A stretch of DNA of 64,000 nt from Pseudonocardiaceae bacterium (GCA_009379845.1 WHSZ01000026.1:1-64000), one strand, 5' to 3'. Positions 52,303 through 61,383 are shown, counted from the stretch's first letter. Notes: generated by a model from the sequence alone, not told the origin. Made by a program: numbers and translations.

Positions 52303-54405
52303 ATGGGGGCGAAGAACACCGACAATGGCCACATCGCAGGCGCGGTCGCTGCGGATGAGCCCGGCAAGGTACGCAACGTCGTACTTGTCGGGCCATCCGG
52401 TTCCGGTAAGACCACGCTGACCGAAGCACTACTGGCAGCCACCGGCACGGTGAGCCGTGCCGGAGCGATCACCGAGGGCACCACGGTCTGCGACCACGAC
52501 CCTGCGGCGATCCGCCAGCAACGTTCCGTCGGACTTTCCGTCGCGCCCCTCGAACACGAGGGCGTGAAGATCAACCTCATCGACACCCCCGGCTACGCCG
52601 ACTTCGTCGGCGAGCTCCGCGCCGGGCTACGCGCCGCGGACGCCGCGCTGTTCGTGGTGTGCGCCGCCGAGGGCGTTGACTCGAGCACCATCGCGCTGTG
52701 GCAGGAATGCGCCACGGTCGGCATGCCACGCGCCGTTGTCGTCTCCCGGCTCGACCACCAACGCGCGGACGTGGAAGCCGAGATCACCGCCTGCCGAGAC
52801 GCGTTCGGGGACGGCGTGCTTCCGCTGTACCTGCCGGCGCGGGAACGGCCGAACGGGCTGGTCGGCCTGATCACCCGGCGGATCTTCGACTACACCAACG
52901 GCTTTCCGCCCAGTGTGGACAGTCCCGATGCCGGCGACATCAGCCGTATCGACGCGGCGCGCAACGACCTGATCGAGGGGATCATCTCGGAGAGCGAAGA
53001 CGAGAGCCTGATGGATCATTACCTCAACGGCGAGGAGATCGAGGTCGCCACGCTGATCTCGGATCTGGAGACCGCGGTCGCCAGGGGCTCGTTCCACCCG
53101 GTGATCCCGGTTTCCGCGACCAGCGGCCTCGGCCTCTCCGAGCTGCTCGAGGTGCTCGTCAGCGGGTTCCCCTCCCCGCTCGAACACCCGCTGCCCGAGG
53201 TCACCGATCCGCAGGGCAAGCCGCACGACGCGATCACAGCCGACCCGGACGGGCCGCTGGTCGCCGAGGTGGTGCGCACCGCCGTGGACTCCTACGTCGG
53301 TCGGGTCTCCATGGTGCGGGTGTTCTCCGGGACGCTTCGCCCGGACCGTCCGGTGCACGTGTCCGGCCACGGGCTGGCTGAGCGTGGGCACGATGACCAC
53401 GACGTGGACGAGCGCGTCGCACATATCTACTCGCCGCTTGGCGTGGAACTGCGCGAGGTGCCGTACTGCGTGGCCGGCGATGTGTGCGCGTTGACCAAGG
53501 TGAGCTCGGCGGAAACCGGGGACACCATCTCCGACCCGAGCGACCCGGTGCTGATGCGGCCGTGGTCGATGCCCGAGCCACTGCTGCCGGTCGCCGTGGT
53601 CGCGAAAACCCGCAGCGACGAGGACGCCCTGGCACGCAACCTTTCCCGGCTGGTGGCCAGCGATCCGACGCTGCGCTTGGAGCGCAACTCGGAGACCCAC
53701 CAGCTCGTGGTGTGGTGCATGGGCGAGGCCCACTCCGACGTGGTGCTCTCCCGGCTGCGCGCGGGCGGTGCCGACGTGGACACCGAACCGGTGCGGATCG
53801 CGTTGCGCGAGACGTTCGCCGGCAAGGCAAGCGGGCACGGGCGGCACGTGAAGCAGTCCGGTGGGCACGGCCAGTACGCGGTCTGCGACATCGAGGTCGA
53901 GCCGCTGCCACGGGGATCGGGCTTCGAATTCCTCGACAAGATCGTCGGCGGGGTGATCCCACACCAGTTCATCCCGAGCGTGGAGAAGGGCGTCCGCGCG
54001 CAGCTGGAGAAGGGCCTCGCCGACGGGCATCCGGTTGTCGACCTGCGGGTGACGCTGGTGGACGGCAAGGCGCACAGCGTCGACTCATCGGACGCGGCTT
54101 TCCAGACCTCCGGCGCGCTCGCCCTCAAGGACGCCGCGTCCCGCGCGGGCATGGCCATGCTCGAACCGCTGGACGAGGTGGAGGTGCGGATACCCGACGA
54201 ACACCTCGGCACCGTGCTCGGCGACCTGTCCAGCCGCCGAGGGCGGGTGCTCGGTACCGAGTCCGACGAGGCGGGCGTCAGCGTGATCCGCGCCGAGGTT
54301 CCCGCGACGGAACTGCTGCGCTACGCGATCGACCTGCGCTCGCTGACCTCGGGCACCGCGACGTTCACTCGCCGCTTCGCCCGCTACGACCCGCTACCCA
54401 CGTGA
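52303..54405 (+). CDS. Elongation factor G-like GTPase (EF-G2 type)
   Basis: A 700-residue translational GTPase of the EF-G-like protein 2 group. The P-loop is VGPSGSGKTTLTE rather than the AHVDAGKTT of true EF-G, the switch II motif is DTPGYADFVGEL, and the G4 motif reads VSRLDHQRAD with Ser in place of Asn. Domains II to V follow (domain IV KQSGGHGQYAVCDIEVEP; domain V EPLDEVEVRIPDEHLG). These paralogues are thought not to replace the main EF-G. ATG at 52303 with GGGAGG eight bases upstream is chosen. It is monocistronic, divergent from pdxS. Confidence 0.92.
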   Translation: MGAKNTDNGHIAGAVAADEPGKVRNVVLVGPSGSGKTTLTEALLAATGTVSRAGAITEGTTVCDHDPAAIRQQRSVGLSVAPLEHEGVKINLIDTPGYADFVGELRAGLRAADAALFVVCAAEGVDSSTIALWQECATVGMPRAVVVSRLDHQRADVEAEITACRDAFGDGVLPLYLPARERPNGLVGLITRRIFDYTNGFPPSVDSPDAGDISRIDAARNDLIEGIISESEDESLMDHYLNGEEIEVATLISDLETAVARGSFHPVIPVSATSGLGLSELLEVLVSGFPSPLEHPLPEVTDPQGKPHDAITADPDGPLVAEVVRTAVDSYVGRVSMVRVFSGTLRPDRPVHVSGHGLAERGHDDHDVDERVAHIYSPLGVELREVPYCVAGDVCALTKVSSAETGDTISDPSDPVLMRPWSMPEPLLPVAVVAKTRSDEDALARNLSRLVASDPTLRLERNSETHQLVVWCMGEAHSDVVLSRLRAGGADVDTEPVRIALRETFAGKASGHGRHVKQSGGHGQYAVCDIEVEPLPRGSGFEFLDKIVGGVIPHQFIPSVEKGVRAQLEKGLADGHPVVDLRVTLVDGKAHSVDSSDAAFQTSGALALKDAASRAGMAMLEPLDEVEVRIPDEHLGTVLGDLSSRRGRVLGTESDEAGVSVIRAEVPATELLRYAIDLRSLTSGTATFTRRFARYDPLPT

Positions 54406-54435
54406 ATCTTCGTCAGGGCAGGAGGCGCTGACGGG

Positions 54436-54860
54436 TCACGAGTCGAGGAACGAGGCCAGCCCGGCGCGAAACTCGTCCGGCGCCACCGCGGGCCGGAGGT
54501 TGCGCCGGGTTGCCTCCCGCGCCGGGGCCAGCGCCGCGGACACCGCGTGCTTCGCGGCGCGGACCGCGGCCGGTGGCTGGTCGGCGATCCGGGTGAGGAT
54601 CGGCGCGGTGTAGTCGCCCAGCTCGTCGTCCGGCACGTGGTGGTTTCGCCAGCCCGGTGGCCACGGCGGTTGGCGCGTCCAGCAACTGCCCGGTGTAGAG
54701 CAGCTGGTGGGTCAGCGCCGGCCCGACCAGCGCGACCATTCGCGCGGCGAACGCCGGGCTTGTCATGATGCCCAGCCGCACGATCGGCATCCCGATCCGC
54801 GCGGAATCGGCGAGGAAGCGCAGGTCGGACGCCAATGCCAGCTGGCAGCCCGCGCCAGCG
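54436..54860 (-). pseudogene. Enoyl-CoA hydratase/isomerase remnant
   Basis: Only the C-terminal two thirds of a crotonase survive. GAGCQLALASDLRFLADSAR through QLLYTGQLLDAPTAVATGLA is in one frame; VPDDELGDYTAPILTRIADQ to the stop at 54436 is in another. One extra base in the TTT at 54644-54646 accounts for the shift. The first 95 or so residues are missing; immediately upstream is a 15-bp tandem repeat array. Neither the start nor the oxyanion-forming N-terminal half remains, so it is non-functional. Confidence 0.85.
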
Positions 54861-54950
54861 GCCCCGCTCGGACAGGCCCGGTTCGGACAGGCCCCGCTCG
54901 GACAGGCCCCGCTCGGACAGGCCCCGCTCGGATGAGCACGGTTCGGACGG
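54861..54950. repeat. 15-bp minisatellite, six units
   Basis: Unit GCCCCGCTCGGACAG. Units 1, 3 and 4 are identical; units 2, 5 and 6 carry a few substitutions. The array begins exactly where homology of the enoyl-CoA hydratase remnant ends, so it may have replaced or displaced the 5' part of that gene. Confidence 0.85.
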
Positions 54951-55069
54951 GCGCATAGGGTTCGAGCCTGCACCGCAACCAACTGGATCATCCACCTATT
55001 GGTCCACAGGATTTGTCATTAGTCCAATGAACCGCTGGTATCGTAGTGGCAACCTGTCAAGGGGGTTTG

Positions 55070-55780
55070 GTGTCTGTATCCGATTCGTTGCGCCCGATCG
55101 CCCGCCAGCGGCTGTACGAGCAAGTCCTCGCCCAGCTGCGCGAACACGTCACGGCCGCCGGGCTCACCGCGGGCGATCGCCTCCCTTCCGAGCGCGAGCT
55201 CGCCGACCGGCTGGGTGTCAGCCGTGCGTCGATCAAGCAGGCCATCGTGGTACTCGAGGTGCAGGGTCTGGTGGAGATCCGCCACGGCGGCGGCACCTAC
55301 CTGCGCAAGGACAGCCTGAGCACCGAGCCGATCGCGGCGCTGGTGGAGCGGCGCCGCCGGCTGCCCGACGTGCTGGACGCCCGCGAAGCCCTGGAAAGCA
55401 AGCTCGCCGAGCTGGCCGCGGCGCGCCGCACCGAGGAGGACCTCGCCGAGATCGACGCCGCGCTGGACGTGATGCGGGCCGAAGTCGAAGCCGGCACGTA
55501 CGGCGAAGACGGCGATCGACGCTTCCACGCCGCGGTCACCAGCGCCGCACACAGCGGGCTGCTCGCCGAATTCATGCACGAGATCGCCGAGCAGATCGCG
55601 GAGAGCCGGCACGAGTCGTTGCAGCAACCCGGCCGACCCGCGCAGTCCCTGGCCCAGCACACCCGGATCGCCGACGCGATTCGGGCGCGGGACCCGGAAG
55701 CCTCGGTCGCAGCGATGCGCACCCACCTGGAGACGGTGAGCCGCGTCCGGCTGCTGACCTGGACACCTGACGAGGCCTGA
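55070..55780 (+). CDS. FadR/GntR-family regulator (FCD type)
   Basis: A 236-residue regulator. The winged helix is LYEQVLAQLREHVTAAGLTA, then PSERELADRLGVSRASIKQA and LVEIRHGGGTYLR. The FCD effector domain has LDAREALESKLAELAAARR and a late RTHLETVSRVRLL. GTG at 55070 is used. It is convergent with the MatC-like transporter gene; GntR-FadR regulators (MatR) control malonate uptake in other bacteria, so dicarboxylate-responsive control of the neighbour is plausible. Confidence 0.9.
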   Translation: MSVSDSLRPIARQRLYEQVLAQLREHVTAAGLTAGDRLPSERELADRLGVSRASIKQAIVVLEVQGLVEIRHGGGTYLRKDSLSTEPIAALVERRRRLPDVLDAREALESKLAELAAARRTEEDLAEIDAALDVMRAEVEAGTYGEDGDRRFHAAVTSAAHSGLLAEFMHEIAEQIAESRHESLQQPGRPAQSLAQHTRIADAIRARDPEASVAAMRTHLETVSRVRLLTWTPDEA

Positions 55781-55809
55781 AACCCGACAGGACCGAGCCG
55801 ACCAGAACG

Positions 55810-55835
55810 GAGCCGGCTCAGGACGGAGCCGGCTC
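55810..55835. terminator. Repeated palindrome GAGCCGGCTC between convergent genes
   Basis: Two copies of the perfect palindrome GAGCCGGCTC (55810-55819, 55826-55835) form a direct repeat in the 53-base gap. They could act as a bidirectional terminator. Confidence 0.4.
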
Positions 55836-57222
55836 AGCCGAAGTTCGGCAGCACCATGGTCACCCAGATCAGCGGCGGGAGCAGTACGACGATCACCCCG
55901 CCGTAGATCATCAGCTTGCGCAGGAACACGTCCCGGTCCACGCCCTTCACGTTGGCCAGCACGATAGCGCCGTTCGTGGAGAACGGGCTCACGTCCACCA
56001 CGGTCGACGACACCGCCAGCGCGGTGACCATGCCGATCGCGCCGACGCTGCCTTCCATCAGGAACGGCACCGCCAGCGGGATCAGCGCACCCATCAGCGC
56101 GGTTGAGGACGCGAAGGCGGACACGATCCCACCGATGTAGCACAGCAGCAGCGCGGCCAGCATCGGAATGCCTACCCCGGCAACCGCCTCGCCCGCGTAG
56201 TCGATCGTGCCCATCTCCTCGAGCACGCCGATGTAGGTGAGCACACCGCAGATCAGCAGCACGGTCGGCCAGGCGACCTCCGCGGGCGCCTTGCGGGTCA
56301 TCTTCGGCGACAGCACGCTCAGCGCCACCGCGACGGTCATCGCGACCAGACCCACGTCGAGGTCGAACGCCAGGGTGCTGACCACCAGCCCGACCAGGCC
56401 GAGCAGCGTCAGGACGCGATCCCGATCGAGCTTGTCCACCGGCGTCTCGCCCGCGTCGCCGCTCGATTCGGCACCACCCGTCTTGGCCATACCGGTGCCG
56501 CCGGTGCCGGCTGCCCCCTCACCCGGGTCCGGGGCGACGGTCGCGGTGGTCTGGCCCGTCCCGGACATCGCGGGCTCCGCGCTCTGTGCGGCCACCGCTT
56601 CCATTGAGACGGTCCGGGTCAGCCGCATGCCTCCGAACAGCACGAAAACCACCGCGGCGACCACCAGGTTGACCACGAAGCTGCCGAGGAAGAGCACGAT
56701 CGGGCTGCCAGGAAGCTGGCTCCTGGTCACCACGCCGTTGACGATCGTGCCGTACACGCTGATCGGCGAGAAGCTGCCCGCCTGCGTCCCGTGCACCACC
56801 ATGGCGCCCATCAGCAGCGGATTGATCCGGTACTGGGCGGCGAGGCTCAGCGCGATCGGGGCGACGATGGCGCAGGCGGCCGGGCTGACCGCACCGATCG
56901 CGGTGAGCACCGCGCCGATGCCGAACATCACCCACGGGATGATCGCGATGCGGCCACCAACCATCCGCACCGCGCCGTGCACCAGCCAGTCCGTGGTGCC
57001 GTTCGCCCGCGCGATCGCGAAGAGGAACGTGACGCCGACGAGCACCACGAAGATGTCACCGGGAAAGCCCGCGAAAATGTCGTCCTCGGAAAGCCCGCCA
57101 GCCAGCGCTCCGACCAGGAACGCCGCGGCGAAGCACAGCACACCCAGGCTGATCGACAGCGTCGTCGCAAGGACGAACACCACGACCAACACCAGGATCG
57201 ATATCAATTCGGGCGGCACCAT
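55834..57222 (-). CDS. SLC13/MatC-like dicarboxylate transporter
   Basis: A 462-residue membrane protein. The N-terminal ISILVLVVVFVLATTLSISL matches the MatC N-terminal domain of malonate/dicarboxylate carriers. Repeats of the ion-transporter fold include FAIARANGTTDWLVHGAVRM, SPAACAIVAPIALSLAAQYR and AVSSTVVDVSPFSTNGAIVL. A soluble Gly/Thr/Ala-rich loop of about 65 residues (centred on VAPDPGEGAAGTGGTGMAKT) separates the two halves. It probably imports a C3-C4 dicarboxylate with cations. ATG at 57222 follows a ribosome-site-like GCAAGGAGG. Confidence 0.88.
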   Translation of the reverse strand: MVPPELISILVLVVVFVLATTLSISLGVLCFAAAFLVGALAGGLSEDDIFAGFPGDIFVVLVGVTFLFAIARANGTTDWLVHGAVRMVGGRIAIIPWVMFGIGAVLTAIGAVSPAACAIVAPIALSLAAQYRINPLLMGAMVVHGTQAGSFSPISVYGTIVNGVVTRSQLPGSPIVLFLGSFVVNLVVAAVVFVLFGGMRLTRTVSMEAVAAQSAEPAMSGTGQTTATVAPDPGEGAAGTGGTGMAKTGGAESSGDAGETPVDKLDRDRVLTLLGLVGLVVSTLAFDLDVGLVAMTVAVALSVLSPKMTRKAPAEVAWPTVLLICGVLTYIGVLEEMGTIDYAGEAVAGVGIPMLAALLLCYIGGIVSAFASSTALMGALIPLAVPFLMEGSVGAIGMVTALAVSSTVVDVSPFSTNGAIVLANVKGVDRDVFLRKLMIYGGVIVVLLPPLIWVTMVLPNFG

Positions 57223-57298
57223 CGCCTCCTTGCCTGCCGACCGCCCGCACGCCGCGACGGGCGCAACACGCGGCACATTGGCTCACTGGCTCGACCAC

Positions 57299-57333
57299 TT
57301 TGCCCATCGGAAAACCCGAAGTCAATGGGCAAA
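57299..57333. promoter_or_regulatory. 9-bp inverted repeat upstream of the MatC-like gene
   Basis: TTTGCCCAT (57299-57307) and ATGGGCAAA (57325-57333) are perfect arms with a 17-base spacer, centred about 94 bases before the transporter start and just past the LemA-like gene's stop. Either an operator for the FadR-type protein or a terminator for the PIM operon. Confidence 0.5.
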
Positions 57334-57363
57334 CTGGCCAACCGGCGGCCAGCAGCCGACAAC

Positions 57364-57894
57364 TCAAAGTTCGTCAGGCCCGTCGCGCCCGTTGTGTAAC
57401 TCCGGTTCGGCGATCTCCAGATATGCCGGCTGCGGCGCGGTCCCGGCCAGCTTGAACCAACGCACCACCCGGCGGCGCCGCTGGGTGAGCGTGTCCCGCA
57501 CCGCGTCGTTGTGCACCCGGCGCGCGATCACCACCCGATGCTCGGCATCCGCCAGCTCGACGGCCAGCGCCGGCGGCAACGCCGCGCGGTCTACTTCGTC
57601 GAGTAGCTCGGTCAGCTCGTTTTCCGCCTGCTCGCGGTCCTCCCGCTGGGTACCTTCCGCACGCTCGGCCGCATCGCGCACCGCAGCCGACTGCTCGTCG
57701 GGCAGGCAACCGGCCGCGGCGACCGCCCGTGCCACCACCGCACGCCTGGCCAGCGCCGCGTCCGCCGCCGCCCACGCGGCGTCGGTGCGCACATGCAGCC
57801 GCATCAACCGGTTCGCGGTGCCGACCAGCCAGGGCCCCATGATGAGCGCCAGCACGAGCACCACCACGAGCGCCGTGAGCAGCGCTCCTTCCAT
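57364..57894 (-). CDS. LemA-like single-pass membrane protein
   Basis: A 176-residue protein with one N-terminal helix (LLTALVVVLVLALIMGPWLV) followed by a helical domain that starts TANRLMRLHVRTDAAWAAAD and ALARRAVVARAVAAAG, a LemA-like pattern. The rest is charged and helical. The ATG at 57894 overlaps the pimA stop by one base (TGATG). It is the last gene of the PIM operon; its role is unknown, perhaps in organising the lipid enzymes. Confidence 0.7.
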   Translation of the reverse strand: MEGALLTALVVVLVLALIMGPWLVGTANRLMRLHVRTDAAWAAADAALARRAVVARAVAAAGCLPDEQSAAVRDAAERAEGTQREDREQAENELTELLDEVDRAALPPALAVELADAEHRVVIARRVHNDAVRDTLTQRRRRVVRWFKLAGTAPQPAYLEIAEPELHNGRDGPDEL

Positions 57895-59036
57895 CACGGC
57901 GACTCCTCGCCGGCTTCCTTGACGCGGCGCGGGCAGGCCGCGATCGCCGCCTCGTACACCCGCTGCACCTGCTCGGCCACCATCAGCCAGTCGAAAGCCG
58001 ACACGCGGTGGCGACCGGCTCGCGCCAGCGCCGCCCGCCGAGCCGGGTCCGTCAGCAGCTCACGCAGCGTGCCGGACAGCGCGCGGGCGTCACCGGCCGG
58101 CGTCAGCACCCCGGCGCGGCCACTGTCCAGCACCCGGCGGAACGAGTCGAGGTCGCTGGCCACCACCGGTGTGCCCGCCGCCATCGCCTCGGTGAGGATC
58201 ATTCCGAAGCTCTCGCCGCCGATGTTCGGCGCGCAGTAGACGTCCACGCTGCGCAGCGCGCGGGCCTTCGTGGCGTCGTCGGCCTGTCCGAGCGGCACCA
58301 CCCGTTCGGCGAGCGCCGGCCCGGCCTGGCGCCGTAGCTCGTCGATCTCTCCCCGCCCGACGATCAGCAGCCGCAGTTCGGGCAGCTCGGCCAGCAGCGG
58401 GCGCAGCGCCTCGAGCAACACCGACATCCCCTTGCGCGGCTCCGAATACCGCCCGACGAACCCGACCGTGCCCCCGGCGTGCGGGTAGCCCTCCAGCGGT
58501 TCGGCCTCGGCGAAGAACCGGACGTCCACGCCGTTCGGGATCTCCACCCCATCCCCGCCGAGGTGCTCCACCTGCACCCGCCTGGCCAGCGCGGACACCG
58601 CGATCCGGGCGGTGATCTTCTCAAGGAACGGCCGCAGCAGCCCCTGGAAAGCCACCAGTGCCCTTGACCGGGACGTCGAGGTGTGGAACGTCGCCACGAT
58701 CGGGCCGTCGGCGATCATCAGCGCGAGCAACGAAAGGCTCGGTGCGGTCGGCTCGTGCAGGTGCAGCACGTCGAAGTCGTGCTCCCGGATCCAGCGGCGC
58801 ACCCTGGCGAAGGACATCGGCCCGAAGGAAAGGCGGGCGATCGAGCCGTTGTACGGGATGCCGACGGCGCGTCCCGAAGAGGTCACGAAATCCGGCAGTT
58901 CGGCGTCTTCCTCGGCGGGGGCGAGCACGTCGACGTGGTGGCCGAGCCGGCGCATCGCCTTCGCCAGATCCACGATGTGGCCCTGCACGCCCCCTGGCAC
59001 GCTGAACGAGTACGGCGATACCACGCCGATTCTCAT
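57894..59036 (-). CDS. pimA: Phosphatidylinositol alpha-mannosyltransferase PimA
   Basis: A 380-residue GT4 glycosyltransferase that adds the first mannose from GDP-mannose to phosphatidylinositol. RIGVVSPYSFSVPGGVQGHI is the acceptor-binding N-terminus (GG loop), FDVLHLHEPTAPSLSLLAL and VATFHTSTSRSRAL follow, and GRYSEPRKGMSVLLEALRP with ESFGMILTEAMAAGTPVVAS is the GT-B nucleotide-sugar site. The ATG at 59036 is chosen; the upstream frame is not homologous. It acts at the inner face of the plasma membrane. Confidence 0.95.
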   Translation of the reverse strand: MRIGVVSPYSFSVPGGVQGHIVDLAKAMRRLGHHVDVLAPAEEDAELPDFVTSSGRAVGIPYNGSIARLSFGPMSFARVRRWIREHDFDVLHLHEPTAPSLSLLALMIADGPIVATFHTSTSRSRALVAFQGLLRPFLEKITARIAVSALARRVQVEHLGGDGVEIPNGVDVRFFAEAEPLEGYPHAGGTVGFVGRYSEPRKGMSVLLEALRPLLAELPELRLLIVGRGEIDELRRQAGPALAERVVPLGQADDATKARALRSVDVYCAPNIGGESFGMILTEAMAAGTPVVASDLDSFRRVLDSGRAGVLTPAGDARALSGTLRELLTDPARRAALARAGRHRVSAFDWLMVAEQVQRVYEAAIAACPRRVKEAGEESP

Positions 59037-59097
59037 GCCTCGGCCCTGCCGATGACCGATGTGGCTTGCGAGCGGGCTCGGCGCGGGTCGCGCGCAC

Positions 59098-60021
59098 TCA
59101 TTGCCGCTGCTCCAATCGAGCCCGCCGCGCCTCGGAAAGATCGTCCAGCCAGAGCTTCTGCAGCATGTGCCAATCCGCGGGGTGTGCCGCGATGTTCGCC
59201 GCGAACACGTCGGCCAGCCCCTGCATCGCGGCCGGAACCTCGTCCCGCCCGTCCACTCGGATCGGCGGGTGGATCCGCAACCCCCAGCCGTCCGCGGTGA
59301 ACCAGGTGTGCGCGGGAAGCAGCGCGGCACCGGTGGCCGCCGCCAGCCATGCCGGGCCCGGCGGCATCCGGGTCTCCGCATCGAAGAACGTCACGGGTAT
59401 GCCGCTCGGAGTGAGATCACGATCGGCCATCAGGCAGACCAACCGGTTCGCGCGCAGCCTGCGCACCAGCAGCGTTCCCGGCGACGCGTCCGGACCGTTG
59501 TGCGGGATCACCTCGAAGCCGAGCGACTCGCGGTAGGCCACGAACCGCCGGTACAGAGACTCCGGCCGCAGCCGCTCGGCGACCGTGGTGAACTCGCCGG
59601 AATGCCCGACGAGAAACACGCCGGCCACGTCCCAGTTCCCGGAGTGCGGCAGCGCGAGCACCGCCCCATTGCCCTCTTCGAGTGCCGCGTCGATGTATTC
59701 CACCCCGGTCATCGTGGCGCTGACCTCGCGATACACCGCGTCGTGGTCCATCGAGGGCAACCGGAACGCCTCTCGCCAGTACCGGGCGTACGACCGCAGC
59801 GACCGCCGGACCAGCTCATCCAACTCGGCCTCATCGGCCTGCGGCACCACCCTGGCGAGGTTGCGGCGCAGCTGCCGGGTGCCAGGACCGGCGCGCCAGG
59901 CGGCCAGGTCGGCGCCGAGCTGAAACGTCTCCGCGGCCACCGCCTCCGGCAGCAGCCGGACCATCCGCCAGCCAAGTCCGTAGGCCCAGCCCTGGAGCGC
60001 CCCACCCAGTCCAGCGCTCAT
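59098..60021 (-). CDS. patA: Phosphatidylinositol mannoside acyltransferase (PatA/Rv2611c type)
   Basis: A 307-residue acyltransferase of the LpxL/HtrB-like family. The catalytic motif is LALPHSGNWDVAG (HxxxxD); LVCLMADRDLTPSGIPVTFF and MPPGPAWLAAATGAALLP are further conserved segments. It transfers an acyl chain to the mannose of PIM1 or PIM2. The ATG overlaps the pgsA stop by 4 bases. A gap of 61 bases separates it from pimA. Confidence 0.93.
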   Translation of the reverse strand: MSAGLGGALQGWAYGLGWRMVRLLPEAVAAETFQLGADLAAWRAGPGTRQLRRNLARVVPQADEAELDELVRRSLRSYARYWREAFRLPSMDHDAVYREVSATMTGVEYIDAALEEGNGAVLALPHSGNWDVAGVFLVGHSGEFTTVAERLRPESLYRRFVAYRESLGFEVIPHNGPDASPGTLLVRRLRANRLVCLMADRDLTPSGIPVTFFDAETRMPPGPAWLAAATGAALLPAHTWFTADGWGLRIHPPIRVDGRDEVPAAMQGLADVFAANIAAHPADWHMLQKLWLDDLSEARRARLEQRQ

Positions 60022-60641
60022 TCCCCCGCCTCCGATTCCTGCTCGATCGCCGAGCGACGCACCGCAAGTATTCGCTGCACCACGGTGGCAACCGATAACA
60101 CGGCAAGCCCCCAGATCGCGACGTCCACGGCGAACGGGACACCGAACGCTTCGAGGCCGGTGCCGACCAGCGTGATGATCAGCCGCTCGGCACGTTCGAT
60201 CATGCCACCATCGCCGTCCAGGCCGGAGGCCTCCGCCCTGGCCTTCACGTACGAGGTAATCAGCGCCGAGACCAGGCACACCAGGGTGGCCGCGGCGAGC
60301 GGCGGGTTGTCGTCGACCCGGAAGGACCACCAGGCGACACCGGCGAACAGCGCGCCGTCCGCGAACCGGTCGCAGGTCGAGTCCAGCACCGCCCCGAACG
60401 TGGAGGAGCCGCCGCGTGCCCGCGCCATCGCCCCGTCAAGCAGGTCCAGCATCACGAAGCCCCAGACCACGAAAGTGCCGGTGAGCAACCAGCCATTCGG
60501 GAAAAGCCACAGCGCGCCGATGACCGCGCCCGCGGTGCCGATCAGCGTCATCGCGTTCGGCGTCATGCCCAGCCGAACCAGCCACGCCCCGATCGGATCG
60601 GTGACGCGGGAGACCGAAGCGCGGGCGAATATGTTCAGCAT
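60018..60641 (-). CDS. pgsA: Phosphatidylinositol phosphate synthase (CDP-alcohol phosphotransferase)
   Basis: A 207-residue membrane enzyme that joins CDP-diacylglycerol to inositol 1-phosphate. The CDP-alcohol motif is DLLDGAMARARGGSSTFG, continued by AVLDSTCDRFAD, giving the four catalytic Asp residues (D-x2-DG-x2-AR-x8-G-x3-D-x3-D). About six helices are visible. It is the first gene of the pgsA-patA-pimA-lemA operon and supplies the PI precursor. Eukaryote-like naming as PI synthase is common, but actinobacteria make PI phosphate. Confidence 0.95.
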   Translation of the reverse strand: MLNIFARASVSRVTDPIGAWLVRLGMTPNAMTLIGTAGAVIGALWLFPNGWLLTGTFVVWGFVMLDLLDGAMARARGGSSTFGAVLDSTCDRFADGALFAGVAWWSFRVDDNPPLAAATLVCLVSALITSYVKARAEASGLDGDGGMIERAERLIITLVGTGLEAFGVPFAVDVAIWGLAVLSVATVVQRILAVRRSAIEQESEAGE

Positions 60642-60746
60642 GGACGAAAGCCGGTTGGACCTAGCTCGTGGGACTCTGGCCAGCGCAGCCTATCTGTCCA
60701 GGCCAGTAACGGTGCAGGCGACCGGGTTCGACGGACCGCGTGTCGC

Positions 60747-61301
60747 TCAGCCTCGCGGGGTCGCCTCGATCGGCTCGCCGGCGCTCGCTTCCGCTTCCGC
60801 ACAGCGGGCTTCCTCTTCGGCGATGGCCTTCTCGCAGGTCGGCGCCAACCCGTCCCGGATGGCGGCACAGATCTCCCCCAGCGCGTCGACCTGCTCCTCG
60901 GTGAGTACGTCGAACAGGTTCTCCCGAACGGTGGTCACGTGCCCCGGCGCCGCCTTCTCGAGCACGGCGAACCCGGTTTCCGTCAGCGATGCCCACGAGC
61001 CCCGTTTGTCCTTTTCACAGGCATGCCGCTGAACCCAGCCCGCTCGCTCCAGCCGGGCAACCGCGTGTGAGAGCCTGCTGCGCGAGGCGTGGCAGGTGGC
61101 GGCCAGCTCACTCATCCGCAGCGAACGATTCGGAGCTTCGGAGAGCACGACGAGGATCTCGTAGTAGGTGTGCGGCATACCGGCTTCCTGCTGGAGTTGC
61201 CGCTCCACGTGCTCGGTGAGCATCCAGGTAGCGTGCAGGTAGGAGCGCCATACCCGTTGCTCACGGGCACTCAACCATCTGACCTCGCTCACACGTTCCA
61301 T
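60747..61301 (-). CDS. MarR-family transcriptional regulator
   Basis: A 184-residue protein. The winged helix contains YYEILVVLSEAPNRSLRMSE, LAATCHASRSRLSHAVARLE and WVQRHACEKDKRGSWASLTE (wing). The C-terminal 40 residues are acidic and Cys/Glu-rich (CEKAIAEEEARCAEAEA). Start at 61301. It is divergent from yceI with two similar palindromes between them, the standard layout for MarR auto- and cross-repression. Several Cys residues could allow redox sensing (inference). Confidence 0.93.
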   Translation of the reverse strand: MERVSEVRWLSAREQRVWRSYLHATWMLTEHVERQLQQEAGMPHTYYEILVVLSEAPNRSLRMSELAATCHASRSRLSHAVARLERAGWVQRHACEKDKRGSWASLTETGFAVLEKAAPGHVTTVRENLFDVLTEEQVDALGEICAAIRDGLAPTCEKAIAEEEARCAEAEASAGEPIEATPRG

Positions 61302-61311
61302 CCTACCCTTT

Positions 61312-61359
61312 GTTGAGCGCTCAACTGGCCACCTATACACTACGATTGAACACTCAATC
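61312..61359. promoter_or_regulatory. Two MarR operator palindromes
   Basis: GTTGAGCGCTCAAC (61312-61325, perfect 14 bp) and GATTGA-ACAC-TCAATC (61344-61359, 6-bp arms) share the TTGA-N4-TCAA core. They sit between the MarR start at 61301 and the yceI start at 61384, so one protein dimer per gene promoter is likely. Confidence 0.8.
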
Positions 61360-61383
61360 AGTTAGTCGACACAAGGAGGAGCT

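Noticed and set aside
54861..54950. 15-bp repeats as CRISPR
   Set aside because: No spacers and unit too short; it is a minisatellite.
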